DNA of 64,000 nt. Source: Paenibacillus sp. 1781tsa1 (GTDB lineage: Bacteria > Bacillota > Bacilli > Paenibacillales > Paenibacillaceae). Below are positions 34,657 through 43,590 of this stretch, piece by piece. The first letter of the stretch is position 1. Every line of letters starts with the position of its first letter. The notes under the pieces are model-generated. The model did not search any database, was not told the origin of the DNA, and was given only the letters and a program-made list of their open reading frames with translations. Location of the stretch: NCBI RefSeq assembly GCF_024159265.1, contig NZ_JAMYWY010000001.1, forward strand, positions 3,720,001-3,784,000, in the 5' to 3' direction. The position numbers were made by a program, and so were the translations under genes.

Positions 34657-37185
34657 CTAAATTTCCAGTGAATACGCAAGCACTTGTGATCGTGTCATGG
34701 ATTTACCTTTACTCCACAATTCCTGCAATTCCTGCTCAGTAAAAACATGCTGAAGATCAAAAATAACCTCTTTATGCTCTGCGGGAAAATTGGGCATGTC
34801 CTCCCCGCCAGAGTTTTGGCGGCCTTTCTCAGCAGCTCCGAGAAGGATCGCAGCTTCGGTGAAGGCTTTCTTAGCACACAACGCAATGGCTAATCCTTCA
34901 ATTCCGCGCGATAGAACCCAAGAACCTCTGTAGATCTGGCTTGCGGTGATGCACTTTTTAAAATATTCAATAGAAGCCGCAATCTGCTCAAGCTTCAGGG
35001 CGGAATACCCCAGACTTTCGTACGGACCCGATACTTCCCATTGATCCTGGACGGCTTCGAAGAAATGTACACTCTCATTCAGGAGCTTAGACGCTTCAAG
35101 ATAATTATTCTGCCCTAATCGAAGCTTCCCGTAAGCATGCAATGAGGAAGCTAAATTCCACAAATCGCCCGTGGTTCTAGCAATATCAACGCTCATCTGT
35201 ACCAATGGCTCGGCCTCCTCAAGGCGTTTCTGTTTGATGTGAAGAAACGCGAGCAGCCGAAGGGAGGAGGCAAGGAGAGAGCTTTCTCCCAAATCGCGAG
35301 CGAGTTCAAGGCTTCTGATCGCCGAATTCATGGCACCTTCAACATCTCCACGGATAAATTGAATGACACCACTTCCATGTAAGGCCTTTGCGGAATCGGT
35401 GCCAGGCTGTCCTTCGTGTGTTTCTTTATCCAGAAAGCGATCCAGCCAGAACATTCCTTCCTTCAGCCTGCCTTCGTGCAGCCAAAACCAATAGAGGTTC
35501 GAGACCATGTGAAGCCCGAATGAATGGGCATGCGGATTGGAGTATGACCATTCCAGGGCAGAACGAAGATTCGCGTATTCCCGCCGTACTTCATCAATAC
35601 ACGCTTCGCGTTCACGAGTCCTGAACTTGGGCTCCGCACGGACCAAACATTGACTGTAATAACGAACATGGCGTTCAGAAAGCTGGTGGCTCTTACGTTT
35701 GTCAGTTTCGTTCTGCAGCTTCTCGCCTGCGTATTCCTTGATAGCTTCCAGTATGAAATAGCGGAGGAAGCGGTAATCCTCGCTGATCTCAATAGATACG
35801 AGAGACTTGTTGACCAGGCCGGATAACAGGTCGAGCACGTCTTCGCGGGCGATGCGATCTTGCTGCTCTGACATTCCAGGCTCACAGATGCAGATCTCTT
35901 CCACCGCCTCCAAAGTAAACCCTCCCGCAAATACGCTAAGACGCCTCAACAGCAGACGTTCCTTGCCAGTCAGCAATTCATAACTCCAATTTATTGTGGA
36001 TTTGAGCGTTTGCTGCCGGGTCGCAGCCGTTCGTTTGCCTGCTGTCAGCAAAGTCAACAGATTTCCCAGACGTTCCTTGATTTGTTCCAGTGTCAGCATG
36101 TTCATTCGGGCAACCGCTAACTCAATGGCTAACGGGATTCCCTCCAGCTTCTTGCAAATAGCGCCAACAAGCCTAAGATTGGGCAACGTGGGCCGAAACT
36201 GGGGCGCAGTACTATGCGCCCGCTCCAAAAACAGCTGCACGGATTCAAAGGCTATAATCTCTTGTTCAGGTATTTCCTCTAGTACTTGCTCATCCGCAGG
36301 AAAAGATAACGGAGGAAGCCGGTAGACAAGTTCCCCAGGGATATTGAGCGGTTCCCGGCTGGTGGTGAGGATTGTCAGCCCAGGCGCGAATGCAAGAAGT
36401 GATTCAACCAAAGACGCACTTGCGTCAATGACATGTTCGCAGTTATCAAAAATAAAGAGCATTTTCTGGTCGGACAAGGCCTCCAGTATCGTTTGAAGGT
36501 CGGTTCGTTGTGCTTGGTTCTGCAGCCTTAGGGTGGACAGTAGCAACTGGCCCAAGTCTTGCGGTTCTTTGATAGAGCCGAATTCAAACATCCATATCCC
36601 TTGCGGGTACATTCCCCCAAGCGTTGAAGCCACCTGAATAGCAAGAGACGTCTTGCCTATTCCCCCGGGACCCACGACAGAGACCAAGGAGTGAGTATTC
36701 AGCCGTTCCTCCAAGTCAGCCATGGCCAGACTTCGTCCAACGAAGAGTGTAGGGAGCTTTGGCAGTTGTTGTGTTGCCGCGATTGAAGCACGCGGTGTGA
36801 TAATTGTTGGTTTCGGTGTTATCCCTTCCAGAGTAACCAATGTGTCGAACCAGGCAGCGTCGAAATCCGGAAACTCCCGCGAGGTCGCTGATCGTGCTTC
36901 CGAGAAGCGCTTTACAGTATCCCAGAGATCCTCCGCCTCTTGACGCGGATCTGCTTCCAAGAGAAGTCCTTCTTCGCAAAACGCTTGGATCATTCCTTTG
37001 AGACTGCCCACACTTGGGAGCCGGTCTCCATTCTCCCATTGCTGCACGGTTCGCGGATCAACGCCGATCCGCCGTGCCAAGTCCACTTGCCGCATCCGCT
37101 TGGATAAGCCGTGCCTGGCAGGTCTTGAACGAATTTTTTTGATCCATTCATGAGGCCAATCTTTTGACAATTTCCCGTCTTCCAT
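34657..37185 (-). CDS. HTH - NB-ARC-like ATPase - TPR regulator (AfsR/LuxR-type signal ATPase)
   Basis: Large cytoplasmic regulator (842 aa) of the STAND class. Residues about 28-60 are an Xre-like helix-turn-helix (RQVDLARRIGVDPRTVQQWE). A linker ends at LPTLFVGRSLAMADLEERL. The NB-ARC ATPase has Walker A GPGGIGKT (172-179), Walker B KMLFIFDNCEH (241-251) and sensor LTILTTSREPLNIPGE. RLSVFAGGFTLEAVEEIC is the winged-helix part. From about 560 to the end are TPR-like repeats (GESSLLASSLRLLAFLHIKQ, WNLASSLHAYGKLRLGQNNY). ATG 37185 is chosen because the open frame to 37536 runs antisense through the tautomerase gene. Divergent from the tautomerase-azoreductase operon, its likely target. Confidence 0.88.
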   Translation of the reverse strand: MEDGKLSKDWPHEWIKKIRSRPARHGLSKRMRQVDLARRIGVDPRTVQQWENGDRLPSVGSLKGMIQAFCEEGLLLEADPRQEAEDLWDTVKRFSEARSATSREFPDFDAAWFDTLVTLEGITPKPTIITPRASIAATQQLPKLPTLFVGRSLAMADLEERLNTHSLVSVVGPGGIGKTSLAIQVASTLGGMYPQGIWMFEFGSIKEPQDLGQLLLSTLRLQNQAQRTDLQTILEALSDQKMLFIFDNCEHVIDASASLVESLLAFAPGLTILTTSREPLNIPGELVYRLPPLSFPADEQVLEEIPEQEIIAFESVQLFLERAHSTAPQFRPTLPNLRLVGAICKKLEGIPLAIELAVARMNMLTLEQIKERLGNLLTLLTAGKRTAATRQQTLKSTINWSYELLTGKERLLLRRLSVFAGGFTLEAVEEICICEPGMSEQQDRIAREDVLDLLSGLVNKSLVSIEISEDYRFLRYFILEAIKEYAGEKLQNETDKRKSHQLSERHVRYYSQCLVRAEPKFRTREREACIDEVRREYANLRSALEWSYSNPHAHSFGLHMVSNLYWFWLHEGRLKEGMFWLDRFLDKETHEGQPGTDSAKALHGSGVIQFIRGDVEGAMNSAIRSLELARDLGESSLLASSLRLLAFLHIKQKRLEEAEPLVQMSVDIARTTGDLWNLASSLHAYGKLRLGQNNYLEASKLLNESVHFFEAVQDQWEVSGPYESLGYSALKLEQIAASIEYFKKCITASQIYRGSWVLSRGIEGLAIALCAKKAFTEAAILLGAAEKGRQNSGGEDMPNFPAEHKEVIFDLQHVFTEQELQELWSKGKSMTRSQVLAYSLEI

Positions 37186-37321
37186 CCTATCACCTGAATT
37201 CCATAGTTTCCGCTGCTTCACACGAACAAACCCGAACTCATGTACATTCGTGTTCTGGATTCTAACAGATATAATTAGCCATATCAACAACAACAGTAAC
37301 AATAACAAGGAGGTAACACAC
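37186..37321. promoter_or_regulatory. Divergent promoter region, regulator / tautomerase
   Basis: TTCGTG-17-TATAAT (37247-37252, 37270-37275 approx.) faces the tautomerase gene. An imperfect palindrome GAAC..ATGTACAT..GTGTTC overlaps the -35 area. The untranslated leader is a run of AAC/AAT triplets ending in AAGGAGGT, so it should be unstructured. Confidence 0.5.
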
Positions 37322-37705
37322 ATGCCATTGACTCGCATTACCACATTGAAAGGTCGCTCCAGCGAAGAGAAAGCCCTTATTGGCGAGGTCATCTTGCAGA
37401 CGATTGTAGACAAGATGCACGTCCCCCAGAACGATCGCTTTCTGATTATAGAAGAACTTGACCGTGAGAATTTCAGCTTTGATCCGAATTGCCTGGACAT
37501 TGATAGAAGTGACGGTTTTCTAATCGTACAGATCACTCTAAATGCCGGCCGGTCAGCCGAAGTAAAGAAAGAGTTCTATGAGGCTTTAGTCCAGCAGCTG
37601 CATCAGCAGTGCGACATTAGAATGGAAGATGTGTTCATCAATCTGGTTGAGGTCACCAAAGAAAACTGGTCTTACGGTAACGGCATCGCTCCGTTCATCG
37701 TGTAA
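37322..37705 (+). CDS. Tautomerase-superfamily protein
   Basis: Protein of 127 aa in the tautomerase/MIF superfamily. The start MPLTRITTLKGRSSEEKALI exposes Pro at position 1 after Met removal, the catalytic base of 4-oxalocrotonate tautomerase-type enzymes. The double-length form contains two beta-alpha-beta units, the second near IVQITLNAGRSAEVKKEFYE followed by ALVQQLHQQ. EDVFINLVEVTKENWSYGNG is the C-terminal signature of the Firmicute group with W-S-(F/Y)-G-x-G. AAGGAGGT lies seven bases before ATG 37322. Operon with the azoreductase gene 38 bp downstream, under the divergent STAND regulator. Confidence 0.92.
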   Translation: MPLTRITTLKGRSSEEKALIGEVILQTIVDKMHVPQNDRFLIIEELDRENFSFDPNCLDIDRSDGFLIVQITLNAGRSAEVKKEFYEALVQQLHQQCDIRMEDVFINLVEVTKENWSYGNGIAPFIV

Positions 37706-37743
37706 TACACAAACTATACTTAGTTAGAGGGGAAGTTTTAATT

Positions 37744-38379
37744 ATGGCAACTTTACTTTATATTACTGCCCATCCCGGCAACCTTAAAGTATCTTACAGC
37801 CTTTCCGTCGGAGAGCAATTCGTACAAGCTTACAAAGAGAGTAATCCAGGAGATGAAGTAGTCCATGTAGACTTGTATCAACGCGATATTCCCCACATTG
37901 ACGTTGACGTATGGGAAGCATGGGGAATCCTTCAGAATGGTGGTTCGTTCGATCAATTGACTGCCGCACAACAACAAAAATTGGCTCTGCTGAATACATT
38001 ACTTGATGAATTCGTTGCTGCAGACAAGTATGTGTTCGTAACACCTATGTGGAACTTCTCCTACCCTCCGGTAATGAAGGCATACATTGATTCCTTCTGC
38101 GTCAGAGCTAAAACCTTCAAATACACAGAGAACGGCCCCGTTGGCCTGCTTGAAAACAAAAAAGCCTTCCATATTCAAGCTACCGGCGGCATTTACTCGG
38201 AAGGACCTGTGGCGGATCGGGAGAACAGCAGCCGTCATTTGAAAACCGTCCTGAACTTCGTAGGCATTACCAACTTTGATAATCTATTTATAGAAGGTGT
38301 ATCCACTGCAGGAGATCGCGCTGCACAAATCAAAGCGGATGCGATTGAGAAAGCACGCATAGCCGCCAAAAACTTTTAA
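37744..38379 (+). CDS. azoR: FMN-dependent NADH-azoreductase
   Basis: Flavodoxin-like quinone reductase/azoreductase of 211 aa, which uses NADH to reduce azo dyes and quinones by two electrons in the cytoplasm. The phosphate loop region is ITAHPGNLKVSYSLSVGEQF. FVTPMWNFSYPPVMKAYIDS is the diagnostic FMN/substrate block, and HIQATGGIYSEGP with NFVGITNFDNLFIEG completes the AcpD/AzoR signature. GAGGGGA precedes the ATG. With the tautomerase upstream it forms a small quinone/aromatic-stress operon, a role inferred from the two enzyme families. Confidence 0.94.
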   Translation: MATLLYITAHPGNLKVSYSLSVGEQFVQAYKESNPGDEVVHVDLYQRDIPHIDVDVWEAWGILQNGGSFDQLTAAQQQKLALLNTLLDEFVAADKYVFVTPMWNFSYPPVMKAYIDSFCVRAKTFKYTENGPVGLLENKKAFHIQATGGIYSEGPVADRENSSRHLKTVLNFVGITNFDNLFIEGVSTAGDRAAQIKADAIEKARIAAKNF

Positions 38380-38528
38380 GACTACATTTAGCTAACACAC
38401 TGAATATGCTTCACAACATTCTGCCCATCCATAGCTTCCGAAATACGAGCATTGGATGGGCGCTCATGGAAGTGTTGATGTGCTTTCGTATTGAAGGCAT
38501 ACCTGGTGAATTCAAGGAGGGAAAGAGT

Positions 38529-38777
38529 ATGACAGAGCTTCAGCCACAAGCAGGGCTGAAAGCAGGTAAAAGAGCAGGGGTGGCGATCATATTGGGTGCC
38601 TTGGCTTCGCTCGCCCCGTTCTCCCTAGACATGTATTTGCCCGCGCTGCTGACACTAGCCAACGATTTGCAGACATCACCTTCCATGGCCCAGATTAGCT
38701 TGACTGCATGTATGTTGGGACTCTCGTTCGGGCAATTGGCAGCCGGACCACCGCAGTTATTTGTTACCTCACATTAA
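38529..38777 (+). pseudogene. Bcr/CflA-type MFS transporter, N-terminal stub
   Basis: From ATG 38529 (AAGGAGGG upstream) the frame gives a polar start and the first two helices of a Bcr/CflA drug-efflux protein: [57 protein letters not shown]. After that the next expected motif (ISDRxGRR) is replaced by PQLFVTSH and a stop. Some 320 residues are missing, so a deletion joined the stub to the leader of the next gene. It still sits in the azoreductase operon, where an efflux pump would have made sense. Confidence 0.8.
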
Positions 38778-38823
38778 TACGAAGAAACCCGACATCAGCA
38801 ATTCGATCAGAAGGAGAATACAA

Positions 38824-39513
38824 ATGAAAGTATCCTATCATGGACATTCTGTTGTGAAAATCGAAACAAACGGCACTACCATCCTGATTGATCCCTTTAT
38901 TACAGGCAACGCAAGTACCGATCTGGACGCGACCAGCATACAAGCAGACGTAATCCTGTTGACTCACGGTCACGGGGATCATGTTGGAGATACGGTAGAC
39001 ATCGCGAAACGAAACAACGCATTGGTCGTTGCCTCGGCAGAGCTGGCAGATGTGCTCGGATGGGAAGGGGTGAGAACCCATGCCATGAGTATTGGCGGGG
39101 CGTACACCTTCGACTTTGGAAAAGTGAAGCTGACTCAGGCTTTCCATAGCTCTAGTTATATTAACCCGGAGACCCGAACCATCATCTACACGGGAATGCC
39201 TACCGGAATTCTGTTCGCAGCCGAAGGCAAAACGATATACCATGCAGGTGACACGGGCCTTTTCTACGACATGAAAGTGATTGGGGAACGCAACGACATT
39301 GATCTGGCTTTTATCCCGATTGGAGACAACCATACGATGGGACCGGAAGACGCCGCCATAGCCACAGATTGGCTTCAAGCCAAACAAGTTGTGCCGATCC
39401 ACTTCAACACGTTCCCGTTCATTCAACAAGACCCGCAGTACTTCGCCTCGCTCCTCAAGGAAGGAGTAGGGGTCGTCCTTAAACCCGGAGAAACCATCAA
39501 CCTATCATCCTGA
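38824..39513 (+). CDS. UPF0173-type metal-dependent hydrolase (MBL fold)
   Basis: MBL-fold hydrolase of 229 aa, the size of the UPF0173 (YtkL-like) family. The N-terminus [20 protein letters not shown] with LIDPFITGN is diagnostic. The zinc motif [10 protein letters not shown] supplies His 48, His 50, Asp 52 and His 53. Further ligands are in [12 protein letters not shown] and [16 protein letters not shown] precedes ATG 38824; the frame's earlier ATG at 38761 lies in the stub upstream. It is the last gene of the azoreductase unit and is followed by a long hairpin terminator. No specific substrate is established. Confidence 0.93.
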   Translation: MKVSYHGHSVVKIETNGTTILIDPFITGNASTDLDATSIQADVILLTHGHGDHVGDTVDIAKRNNALVVASAELADVLGWEGVRTHAMSIGGAYTFDFGKVKLTQAFHSSSYINPETRTIIYTGMPTGILFAAEGKTIYHAGDTGLFYDMKVIGERNDIDLAFIPIGDNHTMGPEDAAIATDWLQAKQVVPIHFNTFPFIQQDPQYFASLLKEGVGVVLKPGETINLSS

Positions 39514-39530
39514 ACATCAATAAGACATCA

Positions 39531-39596
39531 GAAGGAAGAAATGTACAGCCATCAACATGTATGCTTGGGAAATGGCTGAAGGATTTCTTCCTTTTA
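39531..39596 (+). terminator. Long hairpin terminator
   Basis: AAGGAAGAAAT..CAGCCAT pairs with ATGGCTG..ATTTCTTCCTT with a short T run, after the UPF0173 gene. Confidence 0.75.
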
Positions 39597-39790
39597 TGTT
39601 ATCAATAAGCATTTAACATAGAAAGGAGAGGCCGTGTTACAGATTAGATGAAAACCTAATCTATTTTGCCCGCATATTCACAAAGTCATCAAGTTGGATA
39701 TTATGGCGTAAAGTCCTCAAAAAATAAGTATTTGCTGCTAGTATAGAGGAGAAAATGGAACTAAGCCCTCCAGTTGCCTTAATAAATAAT

Positions 39791-40690
39791 TTACTCATAT
39801 GACCAGTCTCTTGTGTGTTTCAATGTTATTTCAATAAACTTTGATAGAGCGGGGGAAACCCACTTGTTTTTATGATAAACCATTTGGGCTGAGATCTGTT
39901 TATGATCACCTTCGCAAGGAATAACCTTTAATCTTCCATCCTTGATTTCATTATTTACAGTTATTAATGGTAAACAAGCAATACCCAGCCCACTCATTAC
40001 GCAACGTTTAATCGCCTCAATACTCCAAAGTTCCATCGTATTGGAAAGTACGATTCCTCTTTCTCGAAGATATCCTTCAAACATGGTTCGATAACTGCAT
40101 TCTTTCTCATTCGTGATCAAACACTCGTTTAATTTTTGGTTTTCATAGCTTTGATCTAAAACATTCAGCGGGTTGTCATGACTTCCAACAAGGACAATAG
40201 GCTCGTCCATTAAAGAATGTACGATGAAATCTGCATCCTGAAACGTTGGCATCATAAGGAATGCAATATCTGCACTTCCATGAAGTATTGCTCTCTTGTT
40301 ATCTCCGCAAGTAGCGTTACTTAGTATGATGCTCACATAGAGAAACTTATTTCTATATTCTCTTAATATAGGTTCAAGTCGATAAACCGTTAACGATTCA
40401 GGAGCCGCAATCCTTAACTCGCCTCTTATATCATCACCATCATTTGTAATGCTTTCAATTTTCTCGTAAGTATCCAGAATTTCTTGAGTATAGTGCAATA
40501 ATTTCTTGCCTATATCAGTCAATCTTACCTTTCGACCCATTCGATCGAATAGAGATGCACCCAAATGTTCTTCAAGTGCTTGAATATGAGATGTGACAGT
40601 GGATTGAGTGTAACCTAAATGTTCTGCTGCTTGTGTAAAGCTGCCCAATTGAATAACTTTTCTAAATGTAATAAAATGACGTATTTCCAT
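39791..40690 (-). CDS. LysR family transcriptional regulator
   Basis: LysR-type regulator of 299 aa. The N-terminal winged helix is MEIRHFITFRKVIQLGSFTQ, AAEHLGYTQSTVTSHIQALE, then EHLGASLFDRMGRKVRLT. The effector domain begins near residue 90 (GELRIAAPESLTVYRLEPIL) and includes GLGIACLPLITVNNEI. ATG 40690 has a GGTGA site; the frame to 40708 adds six residues. It diverges from a GNAT acetyltransferase gene across a 170-bp AT-rich gap containing a run of ATAAATTC/GAATTTAT-like sequence, and so probably controls it. The co-inducer is unknown. Confidence 0.93.
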   Translation of the reverse strand: MEIRHFITFRKVIQLGSFTQAAEHLGYTQSTVTSHIQALEEHLGASLFDRMGRKVRLTDIGKKLLHYTQEILDTYEKIESITNDGDDIRGELRIAAPESLTVYRLEPILREYRNKFLYVSIILSNATCGDNKRAILHGSADIAFLMMPTFQDADFIVHSLMDEPIVLVGSHDNPLNVLDQSYENQKLNECLITNEKECSYRTMFEGYLRERGIVLSNTMELWSIEAIKRCVMSGLGIACLPLITVNNEIKDGRLKVIPCEGDHKQISAQMVYHKNKWVSPALSKFIEITLKHTRDWSYE

Positions 40691-40863
40691 CAGTTCACCA
40701 ACTTTCAATGTAATTTCACTTCTATAGTATCAGAAAAATCAATGGATAAATTCTATAAATTCAATTTTACTAATCATTAGTTTCGGGTTAATCTTGAAGA
40801 AAATTGGCAAATACGGTCACTATAATAGCAAACTTTTAATAAAACGGTTGGGGGAGTAAATAA

Positions 40864-41343
40864 ATGATTACAGTTTACGATGATAGATATAAAGAAGAAG
40901 TCATTAAATTAATATTGCATGTACAGAATGTCGAATATGAAGTGGCTATTAGTGTTAAAGAACAACCAGACATTCTAGACATTCATTCAAATTATATAGA
41001 TGATGGGGGTAATTTTTGGATAGCCTTAAATGATAACGGAGAGGTTGTAGGTTCAATTGGTTTGCAAAAGAAAAATAAGGAGGTTGCTGTATTAAAGAAA
41101 TTTTTTGTTTATAAAGACTATCGAGGCAAAGAATTTGGGATAGGAAAAAAGCTTTATGAAGTTCTGCTTGATTTTGCTAAGCAACAAGGTTTTTCAAAGA
41201 TCATTTTAGATACCCCATCTAAAGCAACTCGGTCTCACGGTTTCTATAAAAAGGTTGGATTTAAAGAGATTGATAAAGAGGATCTGCCAATTAAATATGA
41301 TTATCCTGACCGCAATTCAATCATATTTCTATTAGAACTATAA
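40864..41343 (+). CDS. GNAT N-acetyltransferase
   Basis: Acetyltransferase of 159 aa. The acetyl-CoA loop is VYKDYRGKEFGIGKKLYEVL at about residues 80-99 (R-x-K-x-x-G-I-G-K). LKKFFVY is strand 4 before it, and ILDTPSKATRSHGFYKKVGF the strand 5 and C-terminal part with the usual Y/F-x-x-x-GF. The N-terminal half is short, MITVYDDRYKEEVIKLILHV, matching stand-alone small-molecule acetyltransferases. GGGGGAG precedes the ATG. It faces away from the LysR gene, which probably regulates it. Its substrate is not evident. Confidence 0.88.
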   Translation: MITVYDDRYKEEVIKLILHVQNVEYEVAISVKEQPDILDIHSNYIDDGGNFWIALNDNGEVVGSIGLQKKNKEVAVLKKFFVYKDYRGKEFGIGKKLYEVLLDFAKQQGFSKIILDTPSKATRSHGFYKKVGFKEIDKEDLPIKYDYPDRNSIIFLLEL

Positions 41344-41371
41344 CAAAAAGAAGGAGGTCTCATTTTTAAAT

Positions 41372-41596
41372 TTGGAACTGAAAGAATCCAAGAGTTTGAG
41401 TATCGGTGTTTATAATCTATGCAACTTTATCGGTATGAGTATTAGTGTTGCATTATTTAGTAAAGGCAGCAAGTTAATGGATTACTTAGAGAACTGGGCA
41501 CGGGGAGAGGGTTATTCCGGCATAAAGTTGTTGTCTCATCCGAGCCGCGAGATTGCACATAGGCTCTACCAAAAAAGAGGCTATCAATTTACGTAG
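41372..41596 (+). pseudogene. Chimeric relic: MFS-transporter fragment joined to GNAT fragment
   Basis: One 74-codon frame joins two unrelated pieces. Residues 1-29 (LSIGVYNLCNFIGMSISVAL) are a transmembrane helix like helix 11 of Bmr-type MFS exporters. From residue 30 on (KGSKLMDYLENWARGEGYSG, IKLLSHPSREIAHRLYQKRG, YQF) it is the last third of a GNAT acetyltransferase. The joint is near 41460. An AAGGAGG and TTG start precede it, so a useless peptide might be made. It is best explained by a deletion between two former genes. Confidence 0.65.
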
Positions 41597-42098
41597 GATC
41601 AGAAAAATTTTATTAAGTCTTTTAATTAGCATCAATTGGGGACTGAAGTACTATTAAACTAACGGGCAGGATAGTTCAAAACCGTACTAGGATCTAGGAG
41701 TGAATAGCTTTGCAGACTCTCCATGCCCCTGCTAATTTCCAAACCATACCCGTCTGGAGGCGGCGAACATGTGGAAGATTTTATTGGTAGAAGCTAAGGC
41801 CATTTTAGCTTTTGTCCAAATACAATGCGTCTGTGTTGCTGAGAACCTGCCTGAATGACCCAGCACCTTGTGTGTTTTGGAGCAAAGGATATGAGGGCGC
41901 ATCGTAAGGAAGCTGTCGAGGTTATCCTTCAGGATATGACCAGCTGCTGTATGATCTGAATATATTACTCTTTTAGAACTGTTCTTAAGCACCAACAAAT
42001 GCTATCATGAATTGTAGTGTTAATTAATAGTGTACATGCTTTTTAATTATATAGTAGCTATAAAGTAATAAATAGAACCGGGGGCTGTTATTACTAAT
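41597..42098. other. Intergenic stretch, possibly transposase debris
   Basis: Contains AACGGGCAGGATAGTT at 41656-41676. A minus-strand open frame (41732-41998) ends KAKMALASTNKIFHMFAASR, which vaguely recalls the C-terminus of a DDE transposase, but I cannot support the call. The HxlR promoter lies at its right end. Confidence 0.35.
41656..41676 (+). repeat. GGGCAGGATAGTT motif (solo copy)
   Basis: AACTAACGGGCAGGATAGTT; the most complete solo copy of the dispersed motif, directly after the chimeric relic. Confidence 0.45.
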
Positions 42099-42452
42099 AT
42101 GAAAACATATTATTGTGACCTTGAGGTTACGTTGGACATTATCGGAGGGAAGTGGAAGGCGCTTGTTTTGTATTATTTGATTAAAGGTCCAAAGCGCACG
42201 AGCGAGTTAAAGAGACTCATACCAAGTATTACTCAAAAAATGCTTATTCAAACGCTTCGAGACCTGGAAACGAGTGGACTGATACATAGAAAAGTGTATA
42301 ATCAAGTCCCCCCTAAAGTCGAATATTCAACTACTGAACTTGGTCAATCTCTTGAATCTATTTTGAAGAATCTTTGCAACTGGGGTGGAAAATATGCAGA
42401 GGAAACATTCGCACAGGATGAGTTCGAAATTTTGCACACGGATCAAAAATAG
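42099..42452 (+). CDS. HxlR-family (YodB-like) regulator
   Basis: Winged-helix regulator of 117 aa. The single N-terminal cysteine typical of redox-sensing HxlR/YodB proteins is present (MKTYYCDLEVTLDIIGGKWK, Cys 6). The HTH runs LYYLIKGPKRTSELKRLIPS with ITQKMLIQTLRDLETSGLIH, and the wing is VYNQVPPKVEYSTTELGQSL. YodB-type proteins repress azoreductase, nitroreductase and SDR genes and respond to quinones through Cys 6. It is followed by a perfect terminator and then an SDR gene whose promoter region carries TTACT-N12-AGTAA, resembling YodB sites. Confidence 0.93.
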   Translation: MKTYYCDLEVTLDIIGGKWKALVLYYLIKGPKRTSELKRLIPSITQKMLIQTLRDLETSGLIHRKVYNQVPPKVEYSTTELGQSLESILKNLCNWGGKYAEETFAQDEFEILHTDQK

Positions 42453-42455
42453 TAT

Positions 42456-42497
42456 AAAACGAAAACCCCAGGGATATCATGCTTGGGGTTTTCGTTT
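42456..42497 (+). terminator. Rho-independent terminator after HxlR gene
   Basis: AAACGAAAACCCCA / TGGGGTTTTCGTTT, 14 paired bases. Confidence 0.88.
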
Positions 42498-42554
42498 ATA
42501 TAAATGGCTATAGAAGAGATTTAGCCCAACAACCTTACAATTGTTTCCTTTTAG

Positions 42555-42576
42555 TTACTATATAACAAAAAAGTAA
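42555..42576. promoter_or_regulatory. Candidate HxlR operator upstream of SDR gene
   Basis: TTACT-N12-AGTAA, overlapping the perfect palindrome AAGTACTT (42575-42582). The spacing and sequence resemble the YodB/HypR TACT...AGTA sites. Assignment to the HxlR gene 100 bp away is inferred. Confidence 0.45.
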
Positions 42577-42727
42577 GTACTTCTTTTTTAGATATGTTTG
42601 ATACATAATGTCACTTGTACGGTGGAATTACATCTTACACAAGTAAAATCGCTGCGTTGTTATGGTTTGGTTACTATAGCGGTACTAATATAGGCCATAC
42701 GGCCTCAAGAGGGAGAGGACAGAAATC

Positions 42728-43474
42728 ATGGGGAATTTCAATGGTAAGGTCGTGGTCGTCACTGGAGGGACAAGCGGTATCGGACTTGCTACGGCACAGC
42801 GTTTTGTGGAGGAAGGTGCGCATGTCTTCATAACTGGACGCAGACAACACGAGCTGGATACAGCGGTGAAATTGATTGGGGAACGGGTCACTGGCGTTCA
42901 AGGTGACATATCAAATCTAAACGATCTGGACAAACTATTTGAAACGGTGAGGCAGGAGAAAGGGCATCTGGACATTCTTTTCGCTAATGCCGGACTTGGC
43001 AGCATCCTGCCCTTAGGCCATATTACAGAAGAGCAATACCAGATCACATTCGATGTAAACGTAAAGGGTACTCTGTTCACCATCCAGAAGGCCCTGCCGC
43101 TGTTTCCGGACCAGACTGGTTCCATCATTCTTACGGGTTCAACGGCATCTACGATCGGCGATGCAGGGTTTAGCGTGTACGGAGGAACCAAAGCGGCGCT
43201 CCGCCAGATGGCGAGAAACTGGGTTACGGACTTAAAGGGGACCGGAATACGAATTAATGTACTGAGCCCAGGAATGATCCATACGCCGGCTTACGACGAT
43301 TTGTTTGGAGAGGCGTTGGATCAAGTCCTTGAATCCGCTAAGGATACCGTTCCATTGAGCCGCCTTGGTAAAGCAGAGGAGATCGCCAGTGCAGTGATGT
43401 TCCTTGCCTCGGAGGAAAGCAGCTATGTTAACGGCATCGAACTATTCGTAGATGGTGGAATGGCACAAATCTAA
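42728..43474 (+). CDS. SDR family oxidoreductase
   Basis: Classical short-chain dehydrogenase/reductase, 248 aa, with all catalytic elements: cofactor loop [10 protein letters not shown] at 12-21, GRR after strand 2 (NADPH), NAG at 87-89 (FANAGLGS), Ser 138 in ILTGSTAST, Tyr 151-x-x-x-Lys 155 in VYGGTKAAL, and [30 protein letters not shown] is the usual C-terminus. GAGGGAGAGGAC precedes the ATG. With the upstream HxlR-family gene and candidate operator, it is probably an electrophile-inducible carbonyl reductase. The locus mirrors the broken HxlR-SDR pair at 15.6-16.5 kb. Confidence 0.95.
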   Translation: MGNFNGKVVVVTGGTSGIGLATAQRFVEEGAHVFITGRRQHELDTAVKLIGERVTGVQGDISNLNDLDKLFETVRQEKGHLDILFANAGLGSILPLGHITEEQYQITFDVNVKGTLFTIQKALPLFPDQTGSIILTGSTASTIGDAGFSVYGGTKAALRQMARNWVTDLKGTGIRINVLSPGMIHTPAYDDLFGEALDQVLESAKDTVPLSRLGKAEEIASAVMFLASEESSYVNGIELFVDGGMAQI

Positions 43475-43534
43475 GCATATGTTATTGATCATAGTTTTAA
43501 GTGGCAATGAAAACGATAGCTCAATAATGCTAAG

Positions 43535-43590
43535 AAAGCAGCTGATCAATGTGATCGGCTGCTTTTATTCAACAGCGGGTAAGATAGTTG
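43535..43590 (+). repeat. Hairpin + GGGTAAGATAGTT repeat, copy 2 (also a terminator)
   Basis: AAAGCAGCTGATCA-ATG-TGATCGGCTGCTTTT, then AACAGCGGGTAAGATAGTTG. Nearly the same 30-nt hairpin and trailing motif as at 4450-4516. It follows the SDR gene. Confidence 0.6.

Noticed and set aside
41732..41998. 88-aa minus-strand frame ending in a transposase-like tail
   Set aside because: The resemblance to DDE transposase ends is too vague to support a call.
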